From an uncultured Lachnospiraceae bacterium (lineage in GTDB: Bacteria > Bacillota > Clostridia > Lachnospirales > Lachnospiraceae): 64,000 nt of DNA. The stretch is from contig CANOMQ010000001.1 in NCBI GenBank assembly GCA_947567595.1, positions 141,613 to 205,612 of the forward strand. Direction: 5' to 3'. The position numbers and the translations under genes were made by a program. The number at the start of each line of letters is the position of its first letter. Position 1 is the first letter of the stretch. Of this stretch, positions 51,569-59,830 are shown one piece after another. A model generated the notes under the pieces. That model had not been told where the DNA came from. It did no database searches and saw only the letters and a list, made by a program, of their open reading frames with translations.

Positions 51569-52648
51569 ATGAGAACTTATTTGGTAACAGGCGGTGCGGG
51601 CTTTATCGGTTCAAACTACATTCATTACATGTTCAAAAAATATGACAATGAAATCCGCATCATCAATGTGGACGCGCTCACATACGCGGGCAACCTTGAA
51701 AATTTGAAGGACATTGAGGAACGGGAGAATTATACGTTTGTAAAGGCGGACATCACGGACAAGGCGGCGATTGAAAAAATCTTTGCGGAAAACGACATTG
51801 ACCGGGTGGTGCACTTTGCGGCGGAGAGCCATGTTGACCGCAGCATTGTCAATCCCGAGGTGTTTGTGCAAACGAACGTTCTTGGCACCGCAGTTATGTT
51901 AAACTGCGCAAAGGCGGCATGGGAAAACGCGGACGGCACCTTCAAGGAGGGAAAGAAATTCCTGCACGTATCCACGGACGAGGTTTACGGCTCGCTCGAA
52001 AACGATGGGGAATATTTTTACGAGACAACCCCTTATGCGCCGCACAGCCCGTACTCGGCAAGCAAGGCGTCTTCGGACATGCTTGTAAAGGCTTATATGG
52101 ATACCTACAAGTTTCCGGCAAATATCACAAACTGCTCAAACAACTACGGACCGTACCAGTTCCCTGAGAAATTAATTCCGCTGATTATCAACAACGCGTT
52201 ACAGGGAAAGAAGCTTCCGGTTTACGGCGACGGCAAGAATGTGCGCGACTGGCTTTATGTGGAGGATCACGCAAAGGCAATCGACATGGTACAGGAGCAG
52301 GGCAGGCTGTTTGAGACTTACAATATCGGCGGACACAACGAGAAGCAGAATATTGAGATTATTAACATTATCATCGAGACGCTTCAGGAGCAGCTTGCGG
52401 ACGACGATCCGAGAAAAGCGCTTGTCTCAAAGGATTTAATCACGTATGTCGAGGACCGCAAGGGACATGACAGGCGTTATGCCATTGCGCCTGACAAAAT
52501 CAAGGCGGAGATTGGCTGGGAGCCGGAGACGATGTTTAAGGACGGGATTAAGCAGACCATTCAATGGTACTTTGAGCATGCGGACTGGATGAAGAATGTC
52601 ACAAGCGGCGATTATCAGAAATATTACGCGCAGATGTATCGGGTATAA
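51569..52648 (+). CDS. rfbB: dTDP-glucose 4,6-dehydratase
   Basis: A 359-residue RmlB. TYLVTGGAGFIGSNYIHYM is the NAD loop, VVHFAAESHVDRSI a hallmark strand, FLHVSTDEVYGSL holds the Thr-Asp-Glu active-site triplet and YSASKASSDMLV the YxxxK pair. It makes dTDP-4-keto-6-deoxyglucose, the second step of dTDP-L-rhamnose synthesis. GGAGGT with 9 bases spacing supports ATG 51569; an in-frame ATG at 51539 has no ribosome site. rmlA and rmlC follow; rmlD was not found in the window. Confidence 0.97.
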   Translation: MRTYLVTGGAGFIGSNYIHYMFKKYDNEIRIINVDALTYAGNLENLKDIEERENYTFVKADITDKAAIEKIFAENDIDRVVHFAAESHVDRSIVNPEVFVQTNVLGTAVMLNCAKAAWENADGTFKEGKKFLHVSTDEVYGSLENDGEYFYETTPYAPHSPYSASKASSDMLVKAYMDTYKFPANITNCSNNYGPYQFPEKLIPLIINNALQGKKLPVYGDGKNVRDWLYVEDHAKAIDMVQEQGRLFETYNIGGHNEKQNIEIINIIIETLQEQLADDDPRKALVSKDLITYVEDRKGHDRRYAIAPDKIKAEIGWEPETMFKDGIKQTIQWYFEHADWMKNVTSGDYQKYYAQMYRV

Positions 52649-52657
52649 AAAATAAGA

Positions 52658-52693
52658 GCAGAAAGAATGTCTGAAGGCGGCATTCTTTTCTGC
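52658..52693 (+). other. hairpin between rmlB and rmlA
   Basis: GCAGAAAGAATG (52658-52669) pairs with CATTCTTTTCTGC (52681-52693) with one bulged base and an 11-base loop. No T run follows. Just downstream, AGACTTTGGAA occurs twice (52701-52711 and 52716-52726). The hairpin may separate or stabilise the rmlB and rmlA messages. Confidence 0.4.
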
Positions 52694-52742
52694 GTGTTAG
52701 AGACTTTGGAAAAAAAGACTTTGGAAGAATTGGAGGTTCACT

Positions 52743-53612
52743 ATGAAAGGAATTATTTTGGCAGGCGGTTCCGGCACACGCCTTTATCCGCTCACGAAGG
52801 CAATCTCAAAGCAGATTATGCCGGTTTACGATAAACCGATGATTTATTACCCGCTTTCCACCTTAATGCTTGCGGGTATCCGGGATATTTTGATTATTTC
52901 CACACCGCGGGATTTGCCCGTGTTTGAGGAGCTGTTCGGGACGGGAGAGCAGCTTGGGCTGAACATGCAGTATGCGGTACAGGAGCAGCCGCGCGGACTT
53001 GCGGACGCGTTTATTATCGGCGCGGAGTTTATCGGAACGGACTGCGTTGCGCTTGTGCTTGGCGACAATATTTTCTATGGGCAGAGCTTTTCGAAGCTGT
53101 TGCAGCGCGTGGCGGCAAAGGAGAGCGGCGCGACGATTTTCGGCTACTATGTGCGTGACCCGAGGGAGTACGGCGTGGTGGAGTTTGACGAGAACGGCAA
53201 GGCGATTTCGATTGAGGAAAAGCCTGAGCACCCCAAGAGCAATTACGCGGTTCCGGGACTGTATTTCTATGACAACGACGTGGTGGAGATTGCAAGGAAC
53301 GTAAAGCCGTCGGCGCGCGGGGAAATTGAGATTACAAGCATTAACAACGAATACCTGCGGCGCGGGACGCTCTCGGTTGAGACGATGGGGCGCGGGTTTG
53401 CATGGCTTGATACGGGAAATCATGATTCGCTTTTGGACGCGTCTGATTTTGTGTGCGCGTTCCAAAAACGACAGGGCTTGTATATTTCCTGTATTGAGGA
53501 GATTGCCTACAAGCGGGGCTTTATTACGAAGGAGCAGCTTTTGAAGCTCGCAGAGCCGCTGATGAAGACAGAATACGGAAAATATTTGGTTGAGGTTGCA
53601 AATGGACTCTAA
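52743..53612 (+). CDS. rfbA: glucose-1-phosphate thymidylyltransferase
   Basis: A 289-residue Rml[21 protein letters not shown] is the nucleotide loop, [20 protein letters not shown] the conserved second block, and [10 protein letters not shown] and [16 protein letters not shown] further signatures. It forms dTDP-glucose from dTTP and glucose-1-phosphate, the first step to dTDP-rhamnose. GGAGG precedes the ATG. Its final codons contain the ribosome site and start of the following GH25 gene. Confidence 0.97.
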   Translation: MKGIILAGGSGTRLYPLTKAISKQIMPVYDKPMIYYPLSTLMLAGIRDILIISTPRDLPVFEELFGTGEQLGLNMQYAVQEQPRGLADAFIIGAEFIGTDCVALVLGDNIFYGQSFSKLLQRVAAKESGATIFGYYVRDPREYGVVEFDENGKAISIEEKPEHPKSNYAVPGLYFYDNDVVEIARNVKPSARGEIEITSINNEYLRRGTLSVETMGRGFAWLDTGNHDSLLDASDFVCAFQKRQGLYISCIEEIAYKRGFITKEQLLKLAEPLMKTEYGKYLVEVANGL

Positions 53613-54900
53613 AGCAAAACGAATTGCCATTTTTATCGTGCTTTGCGCAATGGTTGCCGTGATGGCGGCGGTTGTGGCGGTGAATTACCAGTCGTTTGTC
53701 GGCGGGGGCGATAAAAAGGGCAGCAGTGATACGAACGCTTCCTCCCTGCCGCAGCTTGAGGAGGACGGGAAGGTAAGCGGTGCTGATTTGTCAGCATTTC
53801 TAAGGGACGATGATTTTTTTGACAAGGACGTTCCCCAAAAGGAAGAGAACGAGACACAGACGGACGAAAACGGCAATCCGGTCAGGGCATTGACATTGCT
53901 TGCAAGCTCCGTGGAGCGCGATATTCGTGTGAAGATTGTGGATGACAAGGGCGATGTGGTCGCAGGACAGGAATTTACGGTGACGGTGGAGGATACGGGC
54001 GCGTATGTCGATGAGGACAGGGACGGCGTTATCCGCATTTCGGACATGAAGCCGGGCGAATATCAGGTGTCGCTCAATGCGGCGGAGGGCTATGACGTGC
54101 CGACCAATCCGGTCAATGTGCGTGTGAAGTCGATTGTGTCCTACACGGTCATTGATGATATTGAGTTTTTCGTGCATTCCGAGGACGAGGTTGACGTGGC
54201 GAAGGACGATACGGAGAATGACGAGCTTGACAGCACGGACGAGGACGACACGCAGTACACGGCTTTGCTTGACATCGAGGAGGAGCGCGAGAACGCGGTG
54301 CAGCTTGGCATTGACGTGTCGAAGTGGAATAAGGAGATTGACTGGGAGATTGTGAAGGCGGAGGGCGTGGATTTTGCCATTATCCGCTGTGGATACCGCG
54401 GTTCGACTTCGGGCTGGCTGGTGGAGGACCCGTATTTTTATAAGAACCTTGAGGGCGCGAAAAAGGCGGGCATTAAGGTCGGCGTGTACTTCTTTACGCA
54501 GGCGGTTGACTTGGTTGAGGCGGTGGAGGAGGCGAGTATGGTCGTTTCCCTTCTTGGCGATACGAAGCTTGACTATCCGGTGTTTATTGATACGGAGGGC
54601 GCAGGCGGAAACGGACGGGCGGATAATCTGGACCCGGGCACGCGTACGGCAGTCGTCAATGCGTTTTGTAAAACAATTGAGAATGCGCAGATGACGGCGG
54701 GCGTGTATGCGAGCCGCAACTGGATTTTGAACAATCTAAATCGCGACGAATTAAATGACCAAAAGGTGTGGCTTGCGGAGTACCGTCAGACGCCGGAGTA
54801 CGACGGGCATTATGATATGTGGCAGTATACCTCAAGCGGCGCGGTTGCGGGCATTGAGGGACGTGTGGATTTGAACATAAGTTATTTGGGGATTGATTAA
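53602..54900 (+). CDS. type-II membrane GH25 lysozyme, shorter paralogue
   Basis: A 432-residue protein: a short cytoplasmic start, one helix (about 5-27), an acidic linker, a SpaA/prealbumin-like domain (about 98-185: [20 protein letters not shown] to [11 protein letters not shown]), a second acidic linker and a GH25 muramidase domain (about 234-432) with [15 protein letters not shown] and [15 protein letters not shown]. It is the small version of the 1165-residue protein, without Ig-like or repeat domains. ATG 53602 lies inside the end of rmlA (overlap to 53612), with GAGG ahead, so production is coupled to rhamnose synthesis genes. Confidence 0.92.
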   Translation: MDSKAKRIAIFIVLCAMVAVMAAVVAVNYQSFVGGGDKKGSSDTNASSLPQLEEDGKVSGADLSAFLRDDDFFDKDVPQKEENETQTDENGNPVRALTLLASSVERDIRVKIVDDKGDVVAGQEFTVTVEDTGAYVDEDRDGVIRISDMKPGEYQVSLNAAEGYDVPTNPVNVRVKSIVSYTVIDDIEFFVHSEDEVDVAKDDTENDELDSTDEDDTQYTALLDIEEERENAVQLGIDVSKWNKEIDWEIVKAEGVDFAIIRCGYRGSTSGWLVEDPYFYKNLEGAKKAGIKVGVYFFTQAVDLVEAVEEASMVVSLLGDTKLDYPVFIDTEGAGGNGRADNLDPGTRTAVVNAFCKTIENAQMTAGVYASRNWILNNLNRDELNDQKVWLAEYRQTPEYDGHYDMWQYTSSGAVAGIEGRVDLNISYLGID

Positions 54901-54925
54901 AAAATCGGAAAGGAATTATAAAAAA

Positions 54926-55504
54926 ATGGGAAAGATTACGGTAGAGGAATGTGTTGCGGGCGGCAGCGCAGGTGGTATGGTCATTGAGGGCTTAAAGGTG
55001 ATTACGCCGCAGGTGTTTGGAGATAACAGGGGTTATTTTATGGAAACCTACAATTACAATGACTTTAAGGCGGCGGGGATTGATCAGGTGTTTGTGCAGG
55101 ACAACCAGTCGGCGTCAAAAAAGGGCGTGCTGCGCGGTCTCCATTTTCAGAAGGAATTTCCGCAGGACAAGCTGGTGCGCGTGGTGCGCGGCGAGGTGTT
55201 TGACGTGGCGGTGGATTTAAGGGAAGGCTCTGCGACATACGGTAAGTGGTTTGGCGTGCGGCTGTCGGAGGAGAACAAAAAACAGTTCTTTATCCCGAAG
55301 AATTTCGCGCACGGCTTTTTGGTGCTGTCGGATTACGCGGAGTTCTGCTACAAGTGCACGGACTTTTATCACCCGAACGACGAGGGCGGGCTTTTGTGGA
55401 GTGACCCTGAGATTGGCGTGGAGTGGGGAATCCCTGCGGGCATGGAGCTGATTTTATCCGAAAAAGACCAAAAATGGGGAACGATAAAGGATTTTAAGAG
55501 ATGA
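54926..55504 (+). CDS. rfbC: dTDP-4-dehydrorhamnose 3,5-epimerase
   Basis: A 192-residue RmlC. EGLKVITPQVFGDNRGYFMETYN opens the cupin domain; FVQDNQSASKKGVLRGLHFQ contains the active-site histidine (GLHFQ) and VAVDLREGSATYGKW and FIPKNFAHGFLVLSD are the standard blocks. The ATG at 54926 follows GGAAAGGAA; an in-frame ATG at 54893 lies inside the lysozyme gene. It converts dTDP-4-keto-6-deoxyglucose to its L-lyxo form. An ATGA-type overlap couples it to the exporter genes. Confidence 0.97.
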   Translation: MGKITVEECVAGGSAGGMVIEGLKVITPQVFGDNRGYFMETYNYNDFKAAGIDQVFVQDNQSASKKGVLRGLHFQKEFPQDKLVRVVRGEVFDVAVDLREGSATYGKWFGVRLSEENKKQFFIPKNFAHGFLVLSDYAEFCYKCTDFYHPNDEGGLLWSDPEIGVEWGIPAGMELILSEKDQKWGTIKDFKR

Positions 55505-56328
55505 TGAAAAAGCTGTTACTTCTTCCGGCGGAGCTTTGGCAGTCGAGAAGGCTTATTTGGAAGCTTGCAAAAAATGACTTCAAGAACCGGTACGCAGGCT
55601 CGTATTTCGGGCGGATTTGGGCGTTTACGCAGCCTGTCGTCACGGTTCTGCTCTACTGGTTCGTGTTCGGGCACATCATGATGGCGGACAAAAAGGAAAT
55701 CCTGACGGCGGGCGTGGAGGCGCCGTATGTGCTTTGGCTGACGGCGGGCTTGGTGCCGTGGTTTTATTTCAGCGAGGCGATTAACAACGGCACGACTTCT
55801 TTGATAGAGTATAGCTATCTTGTGAAAAAGGTTGTGTTTAAGATTAGCATTATTCCGATTGTCAAGCTGATTGCGGCATTGTTCACGCACCTCTTTTTTG
55901 TGTGCTTTATGCTGCTTTTGTATTTCCTTTACGGGTACAAGCCGGAGGTCTATCTCATTCAGCTTTTGTATTATACGTTTTGCATGTTTATGCTGGTGCT
56001 TGCGCTAAGCTACAGTACGTGCGCGGTTGTTATTTTTTTCAGGGATTTGCTGCAAATCATCAACATTGGGCTGCAGGTCGGAATGTGGGCGACGCCGATT
56101 TTGTGGAATATTTCCTATCTTGACGGGAACCCGCTGCTGCAGAGCATTTTAAGGTGCAATCCGATTTTTTATATTGTGAACGGGTACCGCAATGCCATGT
56201 TCGGGCGGACGTGGTTTTGGGAGGAGCCGGGTGCGACGGCTGGCTTTTGGGTGTTTACGGTGGTGCTTTTTATGGTCGGGGCGCATATTTTCCGCAGGTT
56301 GAAGGTGCATTTTGCGGACGTTTTGTAA
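55501..56328 (+). CDS. wzm: ABC-2 polysaccharide exporter permease (Wzm/TagG-like)
   Basis: A 275-residue ABC-2 membrane protein with six helices. LIWKLAKNDFKNRYAGSYFGRIWAF-type N-terminal amphipathic region (FKNRYAGSYFGRIWAF) and PVVTVLLYWFVFG, then GLVPWFYFSEAINNGTTSLIEYSYLVKK are typical of Wzm/TagG/RfbA exporters. It exports complete polysaccharide chains linked to undecaprenyl diphosphate. Overlaps rmlC; the ATPase follows. Confidence 0.95.
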   Translation: MMKKLLLLPAELWQSRRLIWKLAKNDFKNRYAGSYFGRIWAFTQPVVTVLLYWFVFGHIMMADKKEILTAGVEAPYVLWLTAGLVPWFYFSEAINNGTTSLIEYSYLVKKVVFKISIIPIVKLIAALFTHLFFVCFMLLLYFLYGYKPEVYLIQLLYYTFCMFMLVLALSYSTCAVVIFFRDLLQIINIGLQVGMWATPILWNISYLDGNPLLQSILRCNPIFYIVNGYRNAMFGRTWFWEEPGATAGFWVFTVVLFMVGAHIFRRLKVHFADVL

Positions 56329-56367
56329 ATGCGTGATAGAATTGGATTAGAGGGAAAGAATAAGGGC

Positions 56368-57666
56368 ATGGGAGAAATTGCGATTGCAGTCGAAAAGGTC
56401 TGCAAGGTATACAGGCTTTACGATAAGCCAAAGGACAGAATGCTTGAGGCGCTTGGGCTTACGAAAAAGAAGAAATACACGGAGCACTTTGCGCTGTCTG
56501 ATGTGAGCTTTAATGTAAAACAGGGCGAGTGCGTCGGGATTATCGGCACGAACGGCTCGGGGAAATCGACGATATTAAAAATAATAACAGGTGTTCTTAA
56601 TTCGACAAGCGGGAATGTGCGCGTGGACGGCAGGATTTCGGCGCTTTTGGAGCTTGGGGCGGGCTTTAATCAGGAATATTCGGGCATGGAGAATATTTAT
56701 CTGAACGGGACAATGAACGGCTTTACGGAGCAGGAAATTGAGGCGAGAATGAAGGATATTCTCGACTTTGCGGATATTGGGGATTATGTGTACCAGCCGG
56801 TCAAGACGTATTCGAGCGGAATGTTTGTGCGGCTTGCGTTTTCGGTGGCAATCAACATTGATCCGGAGATTTTGATTGTGGACGAGGCGCTTTCCGTGGG
56901 GGACGTGTTTTTTCAGGCGAAGTGCTATCATAAATTTGAGGAATTTAAGAAGATGGGCAAGACCATCATGATTGTAAGCCACGATTTGAGCAGTATTGCG
57001 AAGTACTGCGACCGGGTGATTTTGCTCAATCAGGGCATTAAGCTTGGCGAGGGTGCGCCAAAGGAGATGATTGACGACTTTAAGCGCGTTCTTGTGGGGC
57101 AGTATGAGCTGCCTGCGTCCAAATCGGAGCAGAGTCTGTTAAATGACGCGCAGGTGCAGGAGGCGGTGGAGAAGGATATTGCCGCCAAAAAGGGCGCTGC
57201 GGACGCGGCGAAGGTGTTGGAGTATGGCACGAAAGAGGCTGTGATTGAGGAATTTTACCTTACGGACGACAATGGTACGCGCACCAACGCAATCATCAAG
57301 GGCGCGGAATTTGGCATTCATATGCGGGTTCGTTTTCTTGCCGATTTGCCGGCGCCGATTTTTGCGTTTTCGGTCAAGACGGCGAAGGGCACGGAGATTA
57401 CGGGCACGAACACGATGTTTGAGAAGGCGTTTTTGGAGTCTGTCGGCGCAGGGGCTGTCAAGGAGATTTGCTTTACACAGAAAATGTCGTTACAGGGCGG
57501 CTCTTACCTCATTTCCTTTGGCGTTACGGGATATAACGGGAATGATTTTCAGGTGTACCACAGGCTGTACGACGCGCTTGACGTGACGGTGATTTCGGAC
57601 AAGGATACGGTTGGGTATTATGACATGGATTCGACGGTGACGGTGACGGACGCGAAGCCGGAATAG
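56368..57666 (+). CDS. wzt: ABC polysaccharide exporter ATPase with C-terminal glycan-recognition domain (Wzt-like)
   Basis: A 432-residue ATPase. IAVEKVCKVYRLYDKPKDR is the family start, GIIGTNGSGKSTILK the P-loop, YSSGMFVRLAFSVA the signature, ILIVDEALSVGD Walker B with the catalytic glutamate and IMIVSHDLSS the switch histidine. Residues from about 285 to the end form an extra beta-rich Wzt C-terminal domain (VIEEFYLTDDNGTRTNAI onward), which in E. coli O9a binds the chemically capped chain end. ATG 56368 is preferred because homologues begin there; ATG 56329 directly after the permease stop is the alternative. A capping enzyme candidate follows. Confidence 0.94.
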   Translation: MGEIAIAVEKVCKVYRLYDKPKDRMLEALGLTKKKKYTEHFALSDVSFNVKQGECVGIIGTNGSGKSTILKIITGVLNSTSGNVRVDGRISALLELGAGFNQEYSGMENIYLNGTMNGFTEQEIEARMKDILDFADIGDYVYQPVKTYSSGMFVRLAFSVAINIDPEILIVDEALSVGDVFFQAKCYHKFEEFKKMGKTIMIVSHDLSSIAKYCDRVILLNQGIKLGEGAPKEMIDDFKRVLVGQYELPASKSEQSLLNDAQVQEAVEKDIAAKKGAADAAKVLEYGTKEAVIEEFYLTDDNGTRTNAIIKGAEFGIHMRVRFLADLPAPIFAFSVKTAKGTEITGTNTMFEKAFLESVGAGAVKEICFTQKMSLQGGSYLISFGVTGYNGNDFQVYHRLYDALDVTVISDKDTVGYYDMDSTVTVTDAKPE

Positions 57667-57687
57667 GCGGCAGGCTGGGAAAGGAGC

Positions 57688-59820
57688 ATGGTTAGGGATA
57701 TGGCAAAAAGCGAAAAAGTGGGCAATGTGGTACTGGATTTGACGTATTACAGCGGTGAGGACGTTTATTCGGACGGCGCGATTGAGGACGTGCTGCTCGA
57801 CATTGCGCAGAACAATCCGCCTTCCGCGTTTCCACGGATTATCGCGGAGCAGAAAAGCTGGCCTGTTTTTTATCACCTCTCGCCGTTTCGCTCCAATATC
57901 ATTGACTGGCTTCCAATCAAAAAGACGGATAAGGTGCTTGAGATTGGTTCTGGCTGCGGCGCGATTACGGGGGCGCTTGCAAGGTGTGCGGGGAGCGTGA
58001 CCTGCATTGACTTGTCAAAAAAACGCAGTCTTGTCAACGCGCACCGCAATCAGGCGTATGAAAATATCACGATTATGGTCGGCAATTTCAAGGATATTGA
58101 GCCGCATTTGGACGAGGATTTTGACTATGTGCTGCTGATTGGCGTGTTTGAGTACGGGCAGGCGTATATCGGCGGGGACACGCCGTATGAGGATTTTATG
58201 CGGATTTGCAACCGCCACCGCAGGCTGGACGGCAGGCTGATTATTGCAATCGAAAATAAGTTTGGGTTAAAATACTGGGCAGGCTGTCGGGAAGACCACT
58301 TGGGAACGTATTTTTCGGGGCTTGAGGGATACCATGAGGGTGGCTCGGCGAGAACCTTTACAAGGCATGGACTGGAACAGATTTTGGAGCGCGTGGGCAT
58401 TCATGAGTATTCGTTTTATTACCCGTATCCCGATTATAAATTTATGACGACGGTTTATTCGGACCGTTATCTGCCCAAAAGGGGCGAGCTTTCCAACAAT
58501 CTTCGGAATTTTGACCGCGAGCGGGTGCTTTTGTTTGACGAGAAGCAGGTGTTTGATGAAATTATCGCGGAGCAGGAGTTTGCGCTTTTTTCCAATTCGT
58601 ACCTGCTGGTCGTGGGCGGTGCGCCGGACGTGATTTACGCGAAGTTTTCAAACGACAGGGCGCCAAAGTGGGCAATTCAGACAAGAATGGTGCGCAGTGC
58701 GCCTAGTCAGGCAGTGGGCGCGCCGATTACGGTGTGCGTGGAGAAAATTCCGGACACGGAGGCTGCGTATGGGCATATGCACAGCACAAAGCGGGCGTAT
58801 GCGCTTTTGACAAAGCGGTATGAAGGGACTAAAATAGAGATAAACCAGTGCAGTGAAAAGGACGGCAGCGCCGAAAACGGGCTTGTGTTTGAATACTGTA
58901 AAGGCGTGACGTTGGAGGCAATGCTTGATTCGTGCTTGGACAGGGCGGACGTGGAGGGCTTTAAGGCGCTTGTCGCGGAATATATGGAATGGCTGCGCTA
59001 TGGCGAGGCTCCTCACGGGGAAGGGGCGGTTTCCAATATTGATTTCATTTTCCCGAATATCCTTGTGGACGGGGACAAATGGCATGTGATTGATTACGAG
59101 TGGACGTTTGAAAAATATGTCCCGGCGCGGGATATTGCGTTTCGGGCGTTTTATAATTACACGCTTGGCGGTGAGCGCAGGGAGGCGTGCAGGGAGCTTT
59201 TATTAAAGGATATTTTGGGGCTTTCGGGCGAGGAGATTGAACAGGCAAGGCTTGCGGAGCAGGAGTTTCAGCGTTTTATTAGCGGGGAGCGTGTTTCGGT
59301 GGACGGAATGCGCGAGCTGATTGGCAACCGTGCGTACGAGCTGGACGGAATGCTCAGCCATTGCCATTATGCGGACGAGCGGCTTGTGGCGCAGCTTTAT
59401 TTTGATTATGGCGAGGGCTTTAGCGAGGCGCAGTCGGTGCGGCTTAGGGATTGTTTTTTGGCGCAGAAGGATTTGCGCATTGTGTATGACATTCCGCAGG
59501 ACGTGGTACGGGTGCGGATTGACCCATGTTCGTACATGTGTACGGTGAGCATTCGCAGCATTATGGTCGATGATAGGCTTTATGTGGGGGAGGATATGGA
59601 GACGAACGGCGTATGGCATGCGTGCGGTGCGCTTGTGTTTGACAATGCGGATCCCAACATTGCGATTGCGGTCAGCGGCGGGGGACGGCTTGTGGCGGAC
59701 ATGGAGGTCATGGAGCTTCCCGCGGTGCTTGCGCACGCGCTTGTGAGTGAGGCGGCGCAGGAAAACATTATGGATAAAACAAAGCATTTTATAAAGCAGA
59801 AACTAAGGGGAAAAGATTAA
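57688..59820 (+). CDS. methyltransferase-kinase-like fusion, probable chain terminator (WbdD-like)
   Basis: A 710-residue protein. Residues 50-250 are a class I SAM methyltransferase (KVLEIGSGCGAITGAL, 82-97; CIDLSKKR). Residues about 310-560 look kinase-like: ITVCVEKIPDTEAAYGH (possible beta-3 lysine), LVFEYCKGVTLEAML (hinge), NIDFIFPN (Asp452 and Asn457 spaced as in HxDxxxxN, first His lost) and VIDYEW (Asp469). The last 120 residues may be a beta-rich binding domain. In E. coli O9a WbdD, a methyltransferase-kinase caps the glycan and sets its length with a Wzt C-terminal domain; the same pair stands here. ATG 57688 is 1 base and ATG 57700 13 bases after AAAGGAG, so the start is uncertain. 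Confidence 0.8.
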   Translation: MVRDMAKSEKVGNVVLDLTYYSGEDVYSDGAIEDVLLDIAQNNPPSAFPRIIAEQKSWPVFYHLSPFRSNIIDWLPIKKTDKVLEIGSGCGAITGALARCAGSVTCIDLSKKRSLVNAHRNQAYENITIMVGNFKDIEPHLDEDFDYVLLIGVFEYGQAYIGGDTPYEDFMRICNRHRRLDGRLIIAIENKFGLKYWAGCREDHLGTYFSGLEGYHEGGSARTFTRHGLEQILERVGIHEYSFYYPYPDYKFMTTVYSDRYLPKRGELSNNLRNFDRERVLLFDEKQVFDEIIAEQEFALFSNSYLLVVGGAPDVIYAKFSNDRAPKWAIQTRMVRSAPSQAVGAPITVCVEKIPDTEAAYGHMHSTKRAYALLTKRYEGTKIEINQCSEKDGSAENGLVFEYCKGVTLEAMLDSCLDRADVEGFKALVAEYMEWLRYGEAPHGEGAVSNIDFIFPNILVDGDKWHVIDYEWTFEKYVPARDIAFRAFYNYTLGGERREACRELLLKDILGLSGEEIEQARLAEQEFQRFISGERVSVDGMRELIGNRAYELDGMLSHCHYADERLVAQLYFDYGEGFSEAQSVRLRDCFLAQKDLRIVYDIPQDVVRVRIDPCSYMCTVSIRSIMVDDRLYVGEDMETNGVWHACGALVFDNADPNIAIAVSGGGRLVADMEVMELPAVLAHALVSEAAQENIMDKTKHFIKQKLRGKD

Positions 59821-59830
59821 GGTAGAACTC

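Noticed and set aside
52658-52693. Intrinsic terminator after rmlB
   Set aside because: The stem is good but no T run follows, and rmlA continues the same pathway.
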